Source: Streptomyces triculaminicus
GTDB lineage: Bacteria; Actinomycetota; Actinomycetes; Streptomycetales; Streptomycetaceae
DNA length: 64,000 bases
Direction: 5' to 3'
NCBI RefSeq assembly: GCF_017349075.1
Contig: NZ_JAFMOF010000002.1
Location: 1,054,001-1,118,000 of the forward strand
The notes beneath the pieces are model-generated. The model had not been told where the DNA came from, did not search any database, and was given only the letters and a program-made list of their open reading frames with translations. Positions 27,215 to 36,488 of the stretch are shown one piece after another (position 1 is the stretch's first letter; each line of letters begins with the position of its first letter). The translations under genes and the position numbers were made by a program.

Positions 27215-28441
27215 ATGACCGAGGAAGCCTGTCCGGCCCGGCAGCGGACCGGTGAGGTGGTCCACGACTGGCCCGTGGACCACCTGCCCGGCCTGGAGTT
27301 CGACCCGCTCCTGCACCGCCTGCTGCGCGAGGAGCCCGTCGCCCGCATCAGGATGCGCTTCGGCGAAGGGGACGCCTGGCTGGTCACGCGGTACGAGGAC
27401 GTCAAGACCGTCGCCGCCGACCCCCGGATGAGCCGCGCCCTCACCGTGGACCGGCCGGTCACCAGCATGACCCCGCACGTGGTGGCGCCCGCCGGCGGCA
27501 TCGGCCGCACCGACCCGCCGGACCACACCCGGCTGCGCCGCCTGGTCGCCCAGACCTTCGGCCGCAAGCGGGTGGAGGCCCTGCGCCCCCGGGCCCAGGA
27601 GCTCGCCGAGCGCATGACCGGCCGGATGCTGGACCAGGGCCCGCCGGCCGACCTGGCGGAGCACCTCACCGGGCCGCTGCCCGCCCAGCTGATCGGGGAT
27701 CTGCTCGGGGTGCCGTCCCACGACATCGACCGGCTCCAGGCCTGGCGGGGCGTCATCCTCTCCAGCAGTCACTCGCAGCAGCGCGGCGACGCGGTCAAGC
27801 GCGAGATCGCCGACTACTTCCGGGGGATGGCCCGGCACCGCACCGAGCACCCCGGCGACGACCTCTTCAGCGCCCTGGTGGCCGAACAGGCCGAGGGCGG
27901 CCTCAGCATGCCGGAGCTGATCTCGCTCGCCGTGATGCTGGTGCTCAACGGCATGGACGCCGTGCGCAACCAGGTCTCCAACATGGTCTACGCCCTGCTG
28001 ACCCACCCCGAACAGCTCGAGAAGCTGCGGGCGGAGCCCGCGCTGCTGCCGCAGGCCGTCGAGGAACTGCTGCGCTTCATCCCGCACCGCAACGGCGTCG
28101 GCCTGCCGCGCATCGCCACCGGCGACCTGGAGATCGGCGAGAGCGTCATCCGCGACGGCGAAGTGGTCTACGTGTCCTACCTCGCGGCCAACCGGGACTC
28201 CACCGTCTTCACCGAGCCCGACCGGCTCGACCTCTCCCGCGACGAGGCCCCCAACCTGTCGTTCGGTCACGGCGCCCACTACTGCGTCGGCGCGATGCTG
28301 ACGCGCATGGAGGCCGAGGTCATGCTCTCCACGCTGCTGGAGCGCTTCCCGCGCCTTCGCCTGACCGCCTCTCCCGATCAGATGAGATGGCGTCAGGGGT
28401 CGATCAACCGCGGTCCCGAGGAGCTGTGGGTGAGCTGGTGA
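27215..28441 (+). CDS. Cytochrome P450 with atypical I-helix
   Basis: A 408-residue soluble P450. Heme loop LSFGHGAHYCVGAMLTRME, K-helix EELLRFIPH and the usual IGRTDPPDHTRLRRLV in the C-helix region are present. The I-helix reads VLNGMDAVRNQVSNMVYAL: the acid/alcohol pair (AG-x-E/D-T) used for oxygen activation is replaced by NGMDAV, with no Thr. P450s lacking this Thr are known and often rely on the substrate or water for proton delivery. It starts at ATG 27215 with a GGGGAG site. Confidence 0.9.
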   Translation: MTEEACPARQRTGEVVHDWPVDHLPGLEFDPLLHRLLREEPVARIRMRFGEGDAWLVTRYEDVKTVAADPRMSRALTVDRPVTSMTPHVVAPAGGIGRTDPPDHTRLRRLVAQTFGRKRVEALRPRAQELAERMTGRMLDQGPPADLAEHLTGPLPAQLIGDLLGVPSHDIDRLQAWRGVILSSSHSQQRGDAVKREIADYFRGMARHRTEHPGDDLFSALVAEQAEGGLSMPELISLAVMLVLNGMDAVRNQVSNMVYALLTHPEQLEKLRAEPALLPQAVEELLRFIPHRNGVGLPRIATGDLEIGESVIRDGEVVYVSYLAANRDSTVFTEPDRLDLSRDEAPNLSFGHGAHYCVGAMLTRMEAEVMLSTLLERFPRLRLTASPDQMRWRQGSINRGPEELWVSW

Positions 28442-28530
28442 CGTACCCGGCGTAGCGGGAGTTGCCCGGAAGCGGATCTTCCCCCTATGGTCCGTGCGGT
28501 TTGCTTTTTGATCTTACTTTCGGGGGACTT

Positions 28531-29241
28531 GTGTCTGCTCAGCCGTCAGCGCCGGAACGGCGCTTCGGTGCGACCACCGCACTCAGCTGGATCGTGTCGA
28601 TCGTCTTCAACGTCGTACTGCCGATCATCACGTACAACCAGCTGACCGACCACGGCTGGGGCGACTTCTCCGCCCTCGCCGTCTCCAGCCTGTGGCCGGT
28701 GGCCGACACCGTCGTGTACCTGCTCTGGCACCGCAGGCTCGACGAGTTCGCCATCATCACGATGATCTTCATGGCGCTGACGCTCGTCGTCACCGCCATC
28801 GGCCCGCACTCCACCCGGCTCCTGCTGGTCAAGGATTCCGCCATCACCGGCCTGTTCGGCGTGGTCTGCCTAGTCAGCCTGGCCACTCCGCGGCCGCTGA
28901 TGTTCTTCATGGGCCGCAAGTTCGGCACCGACGGCACCAAGGAGGGCGTCGCCCACTGGAACGGGATGTTCGCTCGGTTCCCGGGCTTCCGGAAGACACT
29001 GAAGACGATCACGCTCGTGTGGGGTGTGGGCTACGTCGTCGAGGCGGCGGCGCGCATCGCCCTGTCCTACGCCCTGTCGACGGACGCCATGGTCGGCGTG
29101 AACTCCGTCCTGTCGTACGGCATGCCCGTCGTCCTGATCACCTGGACCATCACCTACTCCAAGCGCGCCCGCGCCAAGGGGGAGGCCGCGACGGCCGCCG
29201 CTGCCGCCGCCGAAGCGGAATCGGCGCCCGCGGCGGCGTGA
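28531..29241 (+). CDS. Integral membrane protein, VC0807-like family
   Basis: A 236-residue membrane protein with five or six hydrophobic segments, beginning at GTG 28531 behind GGGGGA. Recognisable pieces are IVFNVVLPIITYNQLTDHGW, SSLWPVADTVVYLLWHRRLD and the conserved-looking RPLMFFMGRKFGTDG. The C-terminus is Lys/Arg-rich then Ala/Glu-rich. Related small membrane proteins (VC0807/DUF3159 type) have no proven function. A strong terminator follows. Confidence 0.62.
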   Translation: MSAQPSAPERRFGATTALSWIVSIVFNVVLPIITYNQLTDHGWGDFSALAVSSLWPVADTVVYLLWHRRLDEFAIITMIFMALTLVVTAIGPHSTRLLLVKDSAITGLFGVVCLVSLATPRPLMFFMGRKFGTDGTKEGVAHWNGMFARFPGFRKTLKTITLVWGVGYVVEAAARIALSYALSTDAMVGVNSVLSYGMPVVLITWTITYSKRARAKGEAATAAAAAAEAESAPAAA

Positions 29242-29260
29242 CCCCGCCGCGCCCGGGAGA

Positions 29261-29304
29261 CCGGCGCCCCGGAGGACGGCATCAGCCGCCCGCCGGGGCG
29301 CCGG
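29261..29304. terminator. Intrinsic terminator with T tract
   Basis: CCGGCGCCCCGG (29261-29272) pairs perfectly with CCGGGGCGCCGG (29293-29304), followed by CGTTTTCT. It ends the membrane protein gene and also lies just past the convergent iscX stop. Confidence 0.8.
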
Positions 29305-29322
29305 CGTTTTCTCATCCGGTTC

Positions 29323-29523
29323 TCATCTGGCTCTGTCGCTCCAGGCCAGCTGAATCGACTCCAGGATGCGCGCGTTGCACAACGTGGGGTCGTCGGTGAA
29401 CCCGCTCAGCGCGGCCACGCGGTCGCGGATCTCCGTGGGCTTGACCCCGAGCGGCTTGGTACCGGGGTGCCGTGCGGCGAGATCCGCCGCAATCTGTTCG
29501 ATGTCAGTCCATCGCATGGCCAT
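29323..29523 (-). CDS. iscX: IscX-like Fe-S assembly protein
   Basis: A 66-residue protein with the IscX (YfhJ) pattern: W-T-D near the N-terminus (MRWTDIEQIAADL), then P...P..V..T, LSGFTDDP, N..ILESIQLAWSD. IscX binds IscS and iron and tunes Fe-S cluster assembly in the ISC system. Actinomycetes rely mainly on SUF, and no isc genes are nearby, so an isolated iscX is unusual. ATG 29523 or ATG 29517 may be used. Similarity is clear by eye along the full length. Confidence 0.8.
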   Translation of the reverse strand: MAMRWTDIEQIAADLAARHPGTKPLGVKPTEIRDRVAALSGFTDDPTLCNARILESIQLAWSDRAR

Positions 29524-29615
29524 GAGTGTGTCCGAACGGGCGTGCCAGGTCCAGGGTGCCGTCAGCCCTGCGACCCATGGCCGAAGCGGCCGAACGGCCG
29601 GTGTGTAATGGGGAC

Positions 29616-31034
29616 ATGCCCGTACGACTCCCGCCCGCCCCGGACGGCCCGGCCGCTGCGCGCCCCGCCGGTACCACCACTCTCGTCGTCGGCGCCGGCA
29701 TGGCCGGGCTCTTCGCCGCCCGGGAACTGCACCGGGCCGGACACTCCGTCACCGTGCTGGAAGCACGGGAGCGCACCGGCGGCCGGCTGTGGAGCGAGGA
29801 CTGGGAGGGCGTGCGCATCGACCTGGGCGCGTCCTGGATCCACGGCGTCGACGGCAACCCGGTCACGGAACTCGCCGAGGAGGCCGGCGCCCCCACCGTC
29901 GTCTACGACGTCGGCACCCTCGACTTCGACTACGACACCCCCCGGGGCGTCACCGCCTACGCCGCCGACGGGCGCCGCCTCACCCGCACGGAGGCGCTCG
30001 AGCGGGAAGCCGACGAGGAGGCCGCGGCGTACGAACTGGCCGCCCGCGCCGAACGCGCGGACCACCGCGCCTCCGCCGCCGACGCCCTGCGCGGCGTGCT
30101 GAAGGGCGGCGTGCTGAAGGGCGGCGGCCTCGCCCCCGAGCGCGCCGCGCGGGTGATCGAGGCGCGCGGCCGCATGGTGGAGGACGACTGGGGCGCCGGC
30201 CTCGAGGAACTCTCGCTCGCGTTCATGTTCGAGGGCCAGGACTTCACGGGCCACGAGGTCGTCTTCCCCCAGGGCTACGACCGCCTGGCCGCCCACCTCG
30301 CCCAGGGACTGGACGTGCGCCTCGGCCACCACGTCACCCACGTGGACCACAGCGGCCCCGGGGTGCGCGTCCACACCGCCGGCCACGGAACGTTCACCGC
30401 CGACCGCGTCCTGCTCACCCTGCCCCTCGGCGTGCTCAAGGCCGGCACCGTCACCTTCGCCCCCGCCCTCCCCGCCCCCAAGCGCCACGCCATCGAACGC
30501 CTCGGCATGGGCGTCTACGACAAGCTCTACCTGCGCTTCCCCGAAGCCTTCTGGGACGACACCGACCTGATCCGCCAGGAGGGCACCCGCCACGGCGCGT
30601 TCGCCAACTGGTTCGACCTCCGGCGCGTCCTCGGCGTCCCCGTCCTGGCCACCCTGGCCGGCGGACCGGTCGCCCGCCGCCTGGAGACCCTCGACGACGC
30701 GGCCCTCGTCCGCGAGGCGCTGGCGTCCCTGCGCGGCATCTACGGCGACGCGGTGACCGAGCCCGTCGCCCACCGCCGCACCCGCTGGGCCGCCGACCCC
30801 CACGCCCGAGGCTCCTACTCCTTCCCCGCCGTCGGCACGCTCCCCGGCGACCGCCCCGCCCTGGCCGCCCCCGTCGGCGACCGCCTCCACTTCGCGGGCG
30901 AGGCCACCACCGGCGACTTCCCCGGCACCGTCCACGGCGCCCTGATCTCCGGCCGCGAGGAGGCCCGCCGCATCCTGCGCGCCACTGCGTACGGGACGAC
31001 GCGTGGGGCGAAGATCACAGGTCAGGGCGGGTAA
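29616..31034 (+). CDS. FAD-dependent amine oxidase
   Basis: A 472-residue flavin amine oxidase. The dinucleotide loop TLVVGAGMAGLFAARELHRAG is followed by VTVLEARERTGGRLWSE and IDLGASWIHG, and the C-terminus has LHFAGEATTGDFPGTVHGAL, the second FAD contact. Family members oxidise polyamines, monoamines or amino acids. A tandem LKGGVLKGGG repeat is seen near residue 165. ATG 29616 was chosen; an ATG at 29577 is in frame. TGTAAT just upstream resembles a -10 box, so the transcript may have a very short leader. Confidence 0.87.
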   Translation: MPVRLPPAPDGPAAARPAGTTTLVVGAGMAGLFAARELHRAGHSVTVLEARERTGGRLWSEDWEGVRIDLGASWIHGVDGNPVTELAEEAGAPTVVYDVGTLDFDYDTPRGVTAYAADGRRLTRTEALEREADEEAAAYELAARAERADHRASAADALRGVLKGGVLKGGGLAPERAARVIEARGRMVEDDWGAGLEELSLAFMFEGQDFTGHEVVFPQGYDRLAAHLAQGLDVRLGHHVTHVDHSGPGVRVHTAGHGTFTADRVLLTLPLGVLKAGTVTFAPALPAPKRHAIERLGMGVYDKLYLRFPEAFWDDTDLIRQEGTRHGAFANWFDLRRVLGVPVLATLAGGPVARRLETLDDAALVREALASLRGIYGDAVTEPVAHRRTRWAADPHARGSYSFPAVGTLPGDRPALAAPVGDRLHFAGEATTGDFPGTVHGALISGREEARRILRATAYGTTRGAKITGQGG

Positions 31035-31065
31035 CGGGCGGCGGCGCGCTGAGTACGGTGAGCGG

Positions 31066-31817
31066 GTGCCGACACAGCAGAACCTGTTCTCCAGCCTCGC
31101 CGCCCTCAGGCGCCGAGCCGTCTCCCGGGCCGTTCACCGCGGCGCGCGCTGGGTACGCGAGGCCGGCGCCGTCAGCGCCGAGCGCCCCGGCCCGTACCGC
31201 TTCCGCGCCCTCGGCACCGGTACCCGGCTCGCCTTCCCGCAGGGCACCGTCTTCGGCGAGGCGTGGATCGAGCTGGGCGAGCACTGCATCATCGGCCAGG
31301 GCGTCACCCTCACCGCCGGCATGATGCCCGACCTCGACCTCGGGCAGGACACCGTCGTACGCCTGGGCAACGGCGTCGTCCTCGGCCGCGGCAGCCACGT
31401 CGTCGCCGAGGCGCCGCTGACCATCGGCGACGACTGCTTCTTCGGCCCCGGCGTGTACGTGACCACCACCAACCACAGCTACGACGACCCCGACGTGCCC
31501 ATCGGCAAGCAGTGGCCCCGCAGCGCGCCCGTGGAGATCGGCCCCGGCAGCTGGATCGGCACGGGGGCGGTCATCCTGCCCGGCGCCCGGCTGGGCCGCA
31601 ACGTCGTCGTCGCGGCCGGCGCGGTCGTACGCGGTGAGGTCCCCGACCACGCGGTGGTCGCCGGCGCCCCCGCCAGGATCGTCCGCACCTGGAACCGCGA
31701 CACCGGCTGGCAGCCGCCCCTGCGCACCCCCGCCCCGGCCCCCTCCCGGAGGGCCTGACCGCCGAGCAGCTCAAGGGCCTCGCCCACCTCGAAGCGGCGA
31801 CCCTCGACCACGACTGA
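31066..31817 (+). CDS. Hexapeptide-repeat acyltransferase, C-terminus apparently frameshifted
   Basis: Left-handed beta-helix acyltransferase of the maltose/galactoside acetyltransferase type. Hexapeptide turns include LGEHCIIGQGVTLTAG, IGDDCFFGPGVYVTTTNH, IGPGSWIGTGAVILPGARLG and VVAAGAVVRGEVPDHAVVAGAPARIV. As sequenced it ends at 31758 in SRRA. Adding one C to the run at 31739-31743 extends it as LPEGLTAEQLKGLAHLEAAT to TGA 31815-31817, a more natural end. It starts at GTG 31066. The substrate is unknown; it follows the amine oxidase gene closely. Confidence 0.82.
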
Positions 31818-31864
31818 CGGCCGAGGGCCTGCTTGGCGGTCCTCAGGGAGGTCTCAGGGGGTTC

Positions 31865-32695
31865 TCAGGGGGCGATGGGCAGCTGACGCTTGTGGTCGGT
31901 GAGGCGGTAGCGGTTGACGATCGTCTCGAAGGCCCGCTCGTCCACCGGCTTGCCCTCGAGGAAGTCGTCGATGTCGTCGTAGGTGACCCCGAGCGCGTCC
32001 TCGTCGGCCTTGCCCGGGTCGAGGGTCTCCAGGTCGGCCGTCGGCGTCTTCCACACCAGCTCGGCGGGCGCGCCCAGCGCGTCCGCGACCGCGCGCACCC
32101 GGCGCTTGGTCAGGCCGGTCAGCGGCACCAGGTCGGCGGCGCCGTCACCGAACTTGGTGAAGAAGCCGGAGACCGCCTCGGCGGCGTGATCGGTGCCGAC
32201 GACCAGACCGTTGTGCGCGCCGGCCACCGCGTACTGGGCGATCATGCGCTGCCGGGCCTTGATGTTGCCGTGCACGAAGTCCTCGTGACGGGCGTCGCGG
32301 AAGCTCACCCCGCCGGCCCGCGAGGCCTCGAGCGCGGCGTCGCTCGCGGGCTTGACGTCCACGGTCAGCACGTGGTCGGCCCGGATGAAGGAGAGCGCGA
32401 GCTGGGCGTCGTGCTCGTCGGCCTGGACCCCGTAGGGCAGCCGCATCGCGTAGAACCGCGCCTCGTGCCCGGCGGCCCGGGCCCGCTCGACGGCGAGCTG
32501 GCACAGCCGGCCGGCGGTGGTGGAGTCCACGCCGCCGCTGATGCCGAGCACGAGGGAGCGCAGACCGGTCGAGGTCAGCCGCTCGGCGAGGAAGGCCACC
32601 CGGCGCTCGATCTCCCGCTCGGCCTCGAAGATCTCGGCGACCTGGAGTTCCCGGGCGATCTCCTGCTGCAGGGCCATGGACGCCGGCTCGCTCAC
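31865..32695 (-). CDS. nadE: Ammonia-dependent NAD synthetase
   Basis: A 276-residue NAD(+) synthetase that amidates nicotinic acid adenine dinucleotide using ATP. The PP-loop is LVLGISGGVDSTTAGRLC; further motifs are FVHGNIKARQRMIAQY, GLVVGTDHAAEAVSGFFTKFGDGAADLVPL, read in two adjoining parts, and the C-terminal helix AFETIVNRYRLTDHKR. There is no N-terminal nitrilase domain, so it uses ammonia. GTG 32695 follows AAGGAG. Confidence 0.96.
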   Translation of the reverse strand: MSEPASMALQQEIARELQVAEIFEAEREIERRVAFLAERLTSTGLRSLVLGISGGVDSTTAGRLCQLAVERARAAGHEARFYAMRLPYGVQADEHDAQLALSFIRADHVLTVDVKPASDAALEASRAGGVSFRDARHEDFVHGNIKARQRMIAQYAVAGAHNGLVVGTDHAAEAVSGFFTKFGDGAADLVPLTGLTKRRVRAVADALGAPAELVWKTPTADLETLDPGKADEDALGVTYDDIDDFLEGKPVDERAFETIVNRYRLTDHKRQLPIAP

Positions 32696-33069
32696 GTCTG
32701 CTCCTTGTTTCCGGTTCACGATGTGCTGTGGCACCACCCTACCCAGGCGGTGCGGGCGGGCCAGGGGCGGGCGGTGAACGTACGGGCGGCCGAGGGGCCG
32801 CCGAACCGGATGCCGGCGGACGACCGGCCGTGAAATGATTCGATCATGGTTTTCGGGGCCGGCACCGGGCGGGCCCCGTGTTCCGGGCAAAGGACGAGCC
32901 CACCGAACCTCGGGCGCCGTGGCATCGGCCGACAGCCGACCGGGGGCGTCGCCCACGCCACGGAAGCGGTGGACGCCGCGGTCCGCCCCCGGCGTACGAC
33001 CTGGACAGCCCGTACGCCTGGCAGGACGGCTGGCGACGAGTGGAGTGGACCTCCTGGAACGGATCCTGT
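32696..33069. other. Gap between nadE and the amidase gene
   Basis: A 374-base gap holding the nadE promoter region and the amidase upstream region. The plus-strand frame open from 32878 into the amidase contains a plausible peptide (YDLDSPYAWQDGW) but has no good start, so it may be the worn end of another gene. No hairpin is evident. Confidence 0.4.
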
Positions 33070-34242
33070 GTGCTTACCCTGACCGACTACACGACTCTGT
33101 CCGCCACCCGGATCGCCGTGGCCGTTCAGGCCGGCGAGCTGTCCGCGCGTGAGGTGGTGGACGCCGCCCTGGCCTGCGTCGAGGAACGCGACGGAGTCGT
33201 ACGAGCCTTCCGCCGGACCTGGCCCTCCCATGCCCGGGAACGCGCCGCCGAGGTCGACGCGCAGATCCGCCGGGGCGTCCGGCTCCCGCTCGCCGGAGTG
33301 CCCCTCGGCGTCAAGGCCGGCGAAGGCCTTGACGCGTTCCAGAGCACCCGCCTGGCCTCTGCCGGGTGCGTGCCCATCGGCGCCACGTCGGTTCCGCACC
33401 GTGGCGGCGGCTGGCAGACGTACGGCCACACCGACCGAGGGCCCACCACCAACCCCCTCAACCCCGACTGGTCCCCGGGCGGTTCCTCGGCGGGGTCGGC
33501 GGCCGCCGTGGCCGCCGGCATGGTTCCGCTCGCCACGGGGTCGGACGGCGCCGGGTCCGTTCGTATCCCCGCCGCGTGGTGCGCCATCGTCGGGCTCAAG
33601 CCGACCAACGGCGTGCTCCCCGCCCGCGATCGCGCAGGCCTCAACACACCCGGCCCCCTGGCCCGCCACGCCCACGACGCCGCCGCGTACCTACGGGCCC
33701 TCACCGGGCACCAGGACCTCGCGCCGGCGTCGCCCCGCTCGGTGGGCTGGTCGTCGACGCTCGGGTTCGCGGACACCTCGCCCGCCGTCGCCGACACCGC
33801 ACGCTCCGCCCTGCGGCGTCTCGTCGGGGCCGGTCTGCTCGCCCCCACCGACATCGCCGTGCGCCTGCGCGATCCCGCGCCCGCGTGGAGCGGCCTGCGG
33901 GACGCGTCGCACGGCGCGTCCCCGGCCGTGACAGAACTGATCAGCGATAACGACGGGCACCTGCGGGAGATCTTCGCCCGCGTCGACGTCCTCGCCACCC
34001 CGACGACGCCGCACCCACCCCACGGCCACGAAGGCCCCGGCCCCCGCATGAGCGTGGCTCTCACCTGGGCCTTCAACATCAGCGGACACCCGGCCGTCAC
34101 CCTCCCCGCCGGCACGACACCCGCCGGGGAACCCGTCGGCCTCCAGCTCGTCACCCGCCACGGCGGCGAGCGTCTGCTTCTGCATCTGGCGGTCGAGGCC
34201 GAGAAGGTGTTCTTTCCGGCCCGTTCCGTCGGCCTTCGCTGA
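33070..34242 (+). CDS. Amidase signature family enzyme (short form)
   Basis: A 390-residue amidase. The Ser-cisSer-Lys triad can be placed: Lys in GVPLGVKAGEG, cis-Ser in WSPGGSSAGSAAAVAAG and the nucleophile region ATGSDGAGSVRIPAAW (usual form GSDxGGSxRxPA). It is shorter than the typical 450-500 residues, mainly in the region between GHQDLAPAS and SAVTELI-like sequence. The start at GTG 33070 is uncertain because the frame is open further upstream. The substrate is not predictable. Confidence 0.82.
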   Translation: MLTLTDYTTLSATRIAVAVQAGELSAREVVDAALACVEERDGVVRAFRRTWPSHARERAAEVDAQIRRGVRLPLAGVPLGVKAGEGLDAFQSTRLASAGCVPIGATSVPHRGGGWQTYGHTDRGPTTNPLNPDWSPGGSSAGSAAAVAAGMVPLATGSDGAGSVRIPAAWCAIVGLKPTNGVLPARDRAGLNTPGPLARHAHDAAAYLRALTGHQDLAPASPRSVGWSSTLGFADTSPAVADTARSALRRLVGAGLLAPTDIAVRLRDPAPAWSGLRDASHGASPAVTELISDNDGHLREIFARVDVLATPTTPHPPHGHEGPGPRMSVALTWAFNISGHPAVTLPAGTTPAGEPVGLQLVTRHGGERLLLHLAVEAEKVFFPARSVGLR

Positions 34243-34436
34243 GCCGACAGCGCACGGACGGCCGGCGAGCCAGGGCCAGTGCGCCGTATTCGCAATCGTG
34301 ATCGAGCAGTCCGCGCCGTAATGGACTTGGCGGCTTCTTGTCCTGTTCCCGGGGCGGACCGGCCATGAGGGTGGGTCCTGCGCCGCCGGTGGCCTGTCGG
34401 CGGCGGAAGCGCACCGCGAGAGAGGGAGTCCCGCAC

Positions 34437-34883
34437 ATGCCTCCGATCCCGGTCCGTCCTGGCATCTACAAGATCCACGCTCACATCATCGGCCCGTCCG
34501 CCGTGCTGACGGCCACGGAACACGCGACCAAGCACGGCGCCCCGGTCATCACCGACCGTCTGCAGCCCCTCCCGATCGAGCAGGAGTGGATCATAGAGCC
34601 CGCCGAGCCCGTCCCGGGTGCGCCCTATGTGATCCGCCTCGCTTATCACGAGGAGGCGGGCATCGTGAGTCCCGAGGACAGGCTCTGGGTCAACAGCGTT
34701 CCGCGCGCCGAGTTCGCGAAGTTCACGTTCGAGTCGGTCATCGGCGGGGTCAAGATCTTGTCGGACAAGGGACTCGCCCTCCGCGCCGGCCACCGCGGCG
34801 CGCAGATCGAGCTCGTCCCGCCGAAGCCCGAGTTCCAGGAGACGTGGACCCTGGAATTCGTGAGGCCGATCAGCGAGGACTAG
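34437..34883 (+). CDS. Beta-trefoil-like protein, possibly I66-type protease inhibitor
   Basis: A 148-residue protein without signal peptide, starting at ATG 34437 behind GAGGGAG. It is beta-rich with three approximate repeats (PGIYKIHAHIIGPSAVLTA, PYVIRLAYHEEAGIVSPEDR, IELVPPKPEFQETWTLEF), suggesting a beta-trefoil as in the I66 serine protease inhibitors. This assignment is by general look only. A strong terminator follows. Codon use is normal. Confidence 0.5.
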   Translation: MPPIPVRPGIYKIHAHIIGPSAVLTATEHATKHGAPVITDRLQPLPIEQEWIIEPAEPVPGAPYVIRLAYHEEAGIVSPEDRLWVNSVPRAEFAKFTFESVIGGVKILSDKGLALRAGHRGAQIELVPPKPEFQETWTLEFVRPISED

Positions 34884-34896
34884 CCGAGGAGTTCAC

Positions 34897-34929
34897 GGGG
34901 CGACCGGGCGCAGCCGGCCCGGTCGCCCC
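34897..34929. terminator. Intrinsic terminator
   Basis: GGGGCGACCGGG (34897-34908) pairs perfectly with CCCGGTCGCCCC (34918-34929) across a 9-base loop. It lies between the trefoil-like gene and the convergent phosphotransferase gene. Confidence 0.8.
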
Positions 34930-34957
34930 ATGCCCATGCGGGCGCACGGGGGCGCAG

Positions 34958-35684
34958 TCAGGCGCTGACCTCGGAGTGCACTGGGACGGGCGGGTGCACT
35001 CCGGTGAGGGCCTCCGCGCGGGCGACGAGTCGGGGCGCAAGGTCGGGGTACCAGCCACGGGCTACGGCTTGCAGCATCTCCGCCAGGGCCGCGAGCTCAC
35101 CGATTCGGCCGGCGGGGGTGTCGAGGACCGCTGCGAACTCCTTTCGGATGCGAGCGGCTACGTCGGGAACGAGCAGGCTGCTGGCGTGGAGGAGTCCCGC
35201 GTCATAGCCGAAGGGCACCAGGCCCCACCGCTCCCAGTCCAGCAGGCACAGGGGCGCGGCGGTGAGGTTGCCCCAGTGCAGGTCACCGTGACCGGTTACC
35301 CGCTCCACCGTGATGGGGCCGGGATACCAAGGAACTGAGGGAAGGCCCGTTCGATCCACCCGTCCCGGACGGTCGTCTTCACACCCTCCGCTTCAGCGAG
35401 CAGGGCAAGGGCTTGGCGAAGGTCGGCCCACCACTCATCCGGCAGCTCCGGGTCGTGATCGATGTCGGCCCGGTCCGGGGACACGATGGGCTGCGTGAGG
35501 TAGTCGAGGACTTCGGCCTCGAAGGTCCACTCGCCGTCAGCCCAGTCGTTCGCTCGGCGTCCGAGGGTGACACCGAGAAATCCCCATGCCGGCGGCCCCG
35601 TGCAGGTGAGCCCAGTGCCTTGGCCGCCCGGCCGTGGGCGGCCACCATCAGGGCCTGTACCTCCTCATTCACAGGCGAGTTCAT
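34958..35684 (-). CDS. APH-type phosphotransferase, two apparent frameshifts
   Basis: Aminoglycoside phosphotransferase/kinase-like family. The catalytic loop VTGHGDLHWGNL and the DFG-like CLLDWERWGLVPFGYDAG are intact in the C-terminal frame. From ATG 35684 (MNSPVNEEVQALMVAAHGRA) the frame breaks near 35611 and continues as LTCTGPPAWGFLGVTLGRRA and NDWADGEWTFEAEVLDYLTQ. It breaks again near 35321. Adding one base to each short G/C run gives one continuous protein of about 241 residues. In streptomycetes such genes usually serve unknown small molecules. It overlaps the aldo/keto reductase remnant by 20 bases. Confidence 0.72.
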
Positions 35685-36390
35685 CCGATACCTTCCTGAG
35701 GTCCTGGGCTGTCAGAGGCGCAGCCAGAGCGTTGGCCGCATCGTCCCAGTGCTCGCGGGTGCTCGCGGAAGTCAGGACGACATCGAGGCCAGGGCACGAG
35801 CCGGCGGTCAGCAGAGCAGCCGCTGCGGCCGACAGGCCTGGGCGGATGAGGTTCACCAGTTCGGGTGTCATGGCATCGAGGAGTTCGCCGCCGTGCAGGG
35901 GAGCGGAGCCGAACGTGATCAGCCCCGCGTCCTTCGCCTGCACCAGCGGTCCGCCGCCGTTCAGGGCCTCCGTGATCGGGGCATCCATGATCAGGCTGAC
36001 GGGCATCTGCAAGCCCGTGAAGTGGTGCTCGGCGGAACCTGCCGCCTGCCGGGCGAGAGCAAGTAACTCGGGAACGCTGAACGTTCCGGAAGTCAGGCCC
36101 GACCAGGTGGCGACCCCGTACCCGCGGATCCTGCGCGTATGGGCCAACTCTTCCAGCGCCGTGAAGGCTTCCCGTACACGCCGGTGCAGAGCGGCACGGT
36201 CAAGGCCGTGCCCGTGGTGCTCGGGGTTGTGCACGAAGACCAGGTCCACGCGGCCGAGCGCGGCCACCGACCGCTCCGTCTGCCAGCGGACGAAGCCCTG
36301 TTGAAGGCTGTGCCTACCGGCCGCCTCCTCTCGGGCGAGCACGCCGTCGGTCAGGGCTGTGCCGCCTTGTTCCTCCGTGGCTCGTCGCAA
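35665..36390 (-). pseudogene. Aldo/keto reductase, 5'-truncated
   Basis: About 241 codons matching the second half of an aldo/keto reductase barrel: VDLVFVHNPEHHGHGLDRAAL, the helix FTALEELAHTRRIRGYGVATW, GLQMPVSLIMDAPITEAL and a C-terminal LTSASTREHWDDAANAL. The first strands, with the catalytic Asp/Tyr/Lys of the family, are missing. The frame stays open upstream with no suitable start until it meets the XRE gene. Likely a remnant left by the insertion or rearrangement that brought in the XRE trio. Its 3' end overlaps the phosphotransferase start. Confidence 0.65.
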
Positions 36391-36488
36391 CTCGGGTAGC
36401 TCGGGCGAGGGACTCGGGGGCGGCTGTGGAAGACAGCGGCCCTTTGACGAGTCTCGCGGGTCCTGCCCCTCGGCCTATCGGGCAGGGC

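Noticed and set aside
30100..30126. Tandem repeat in the amine oxidase gene (LKGG-VLKGG)
   Set aside because: A short in-frame duplication inside a surface region; no sign of wider repeat structure or of phase variation.
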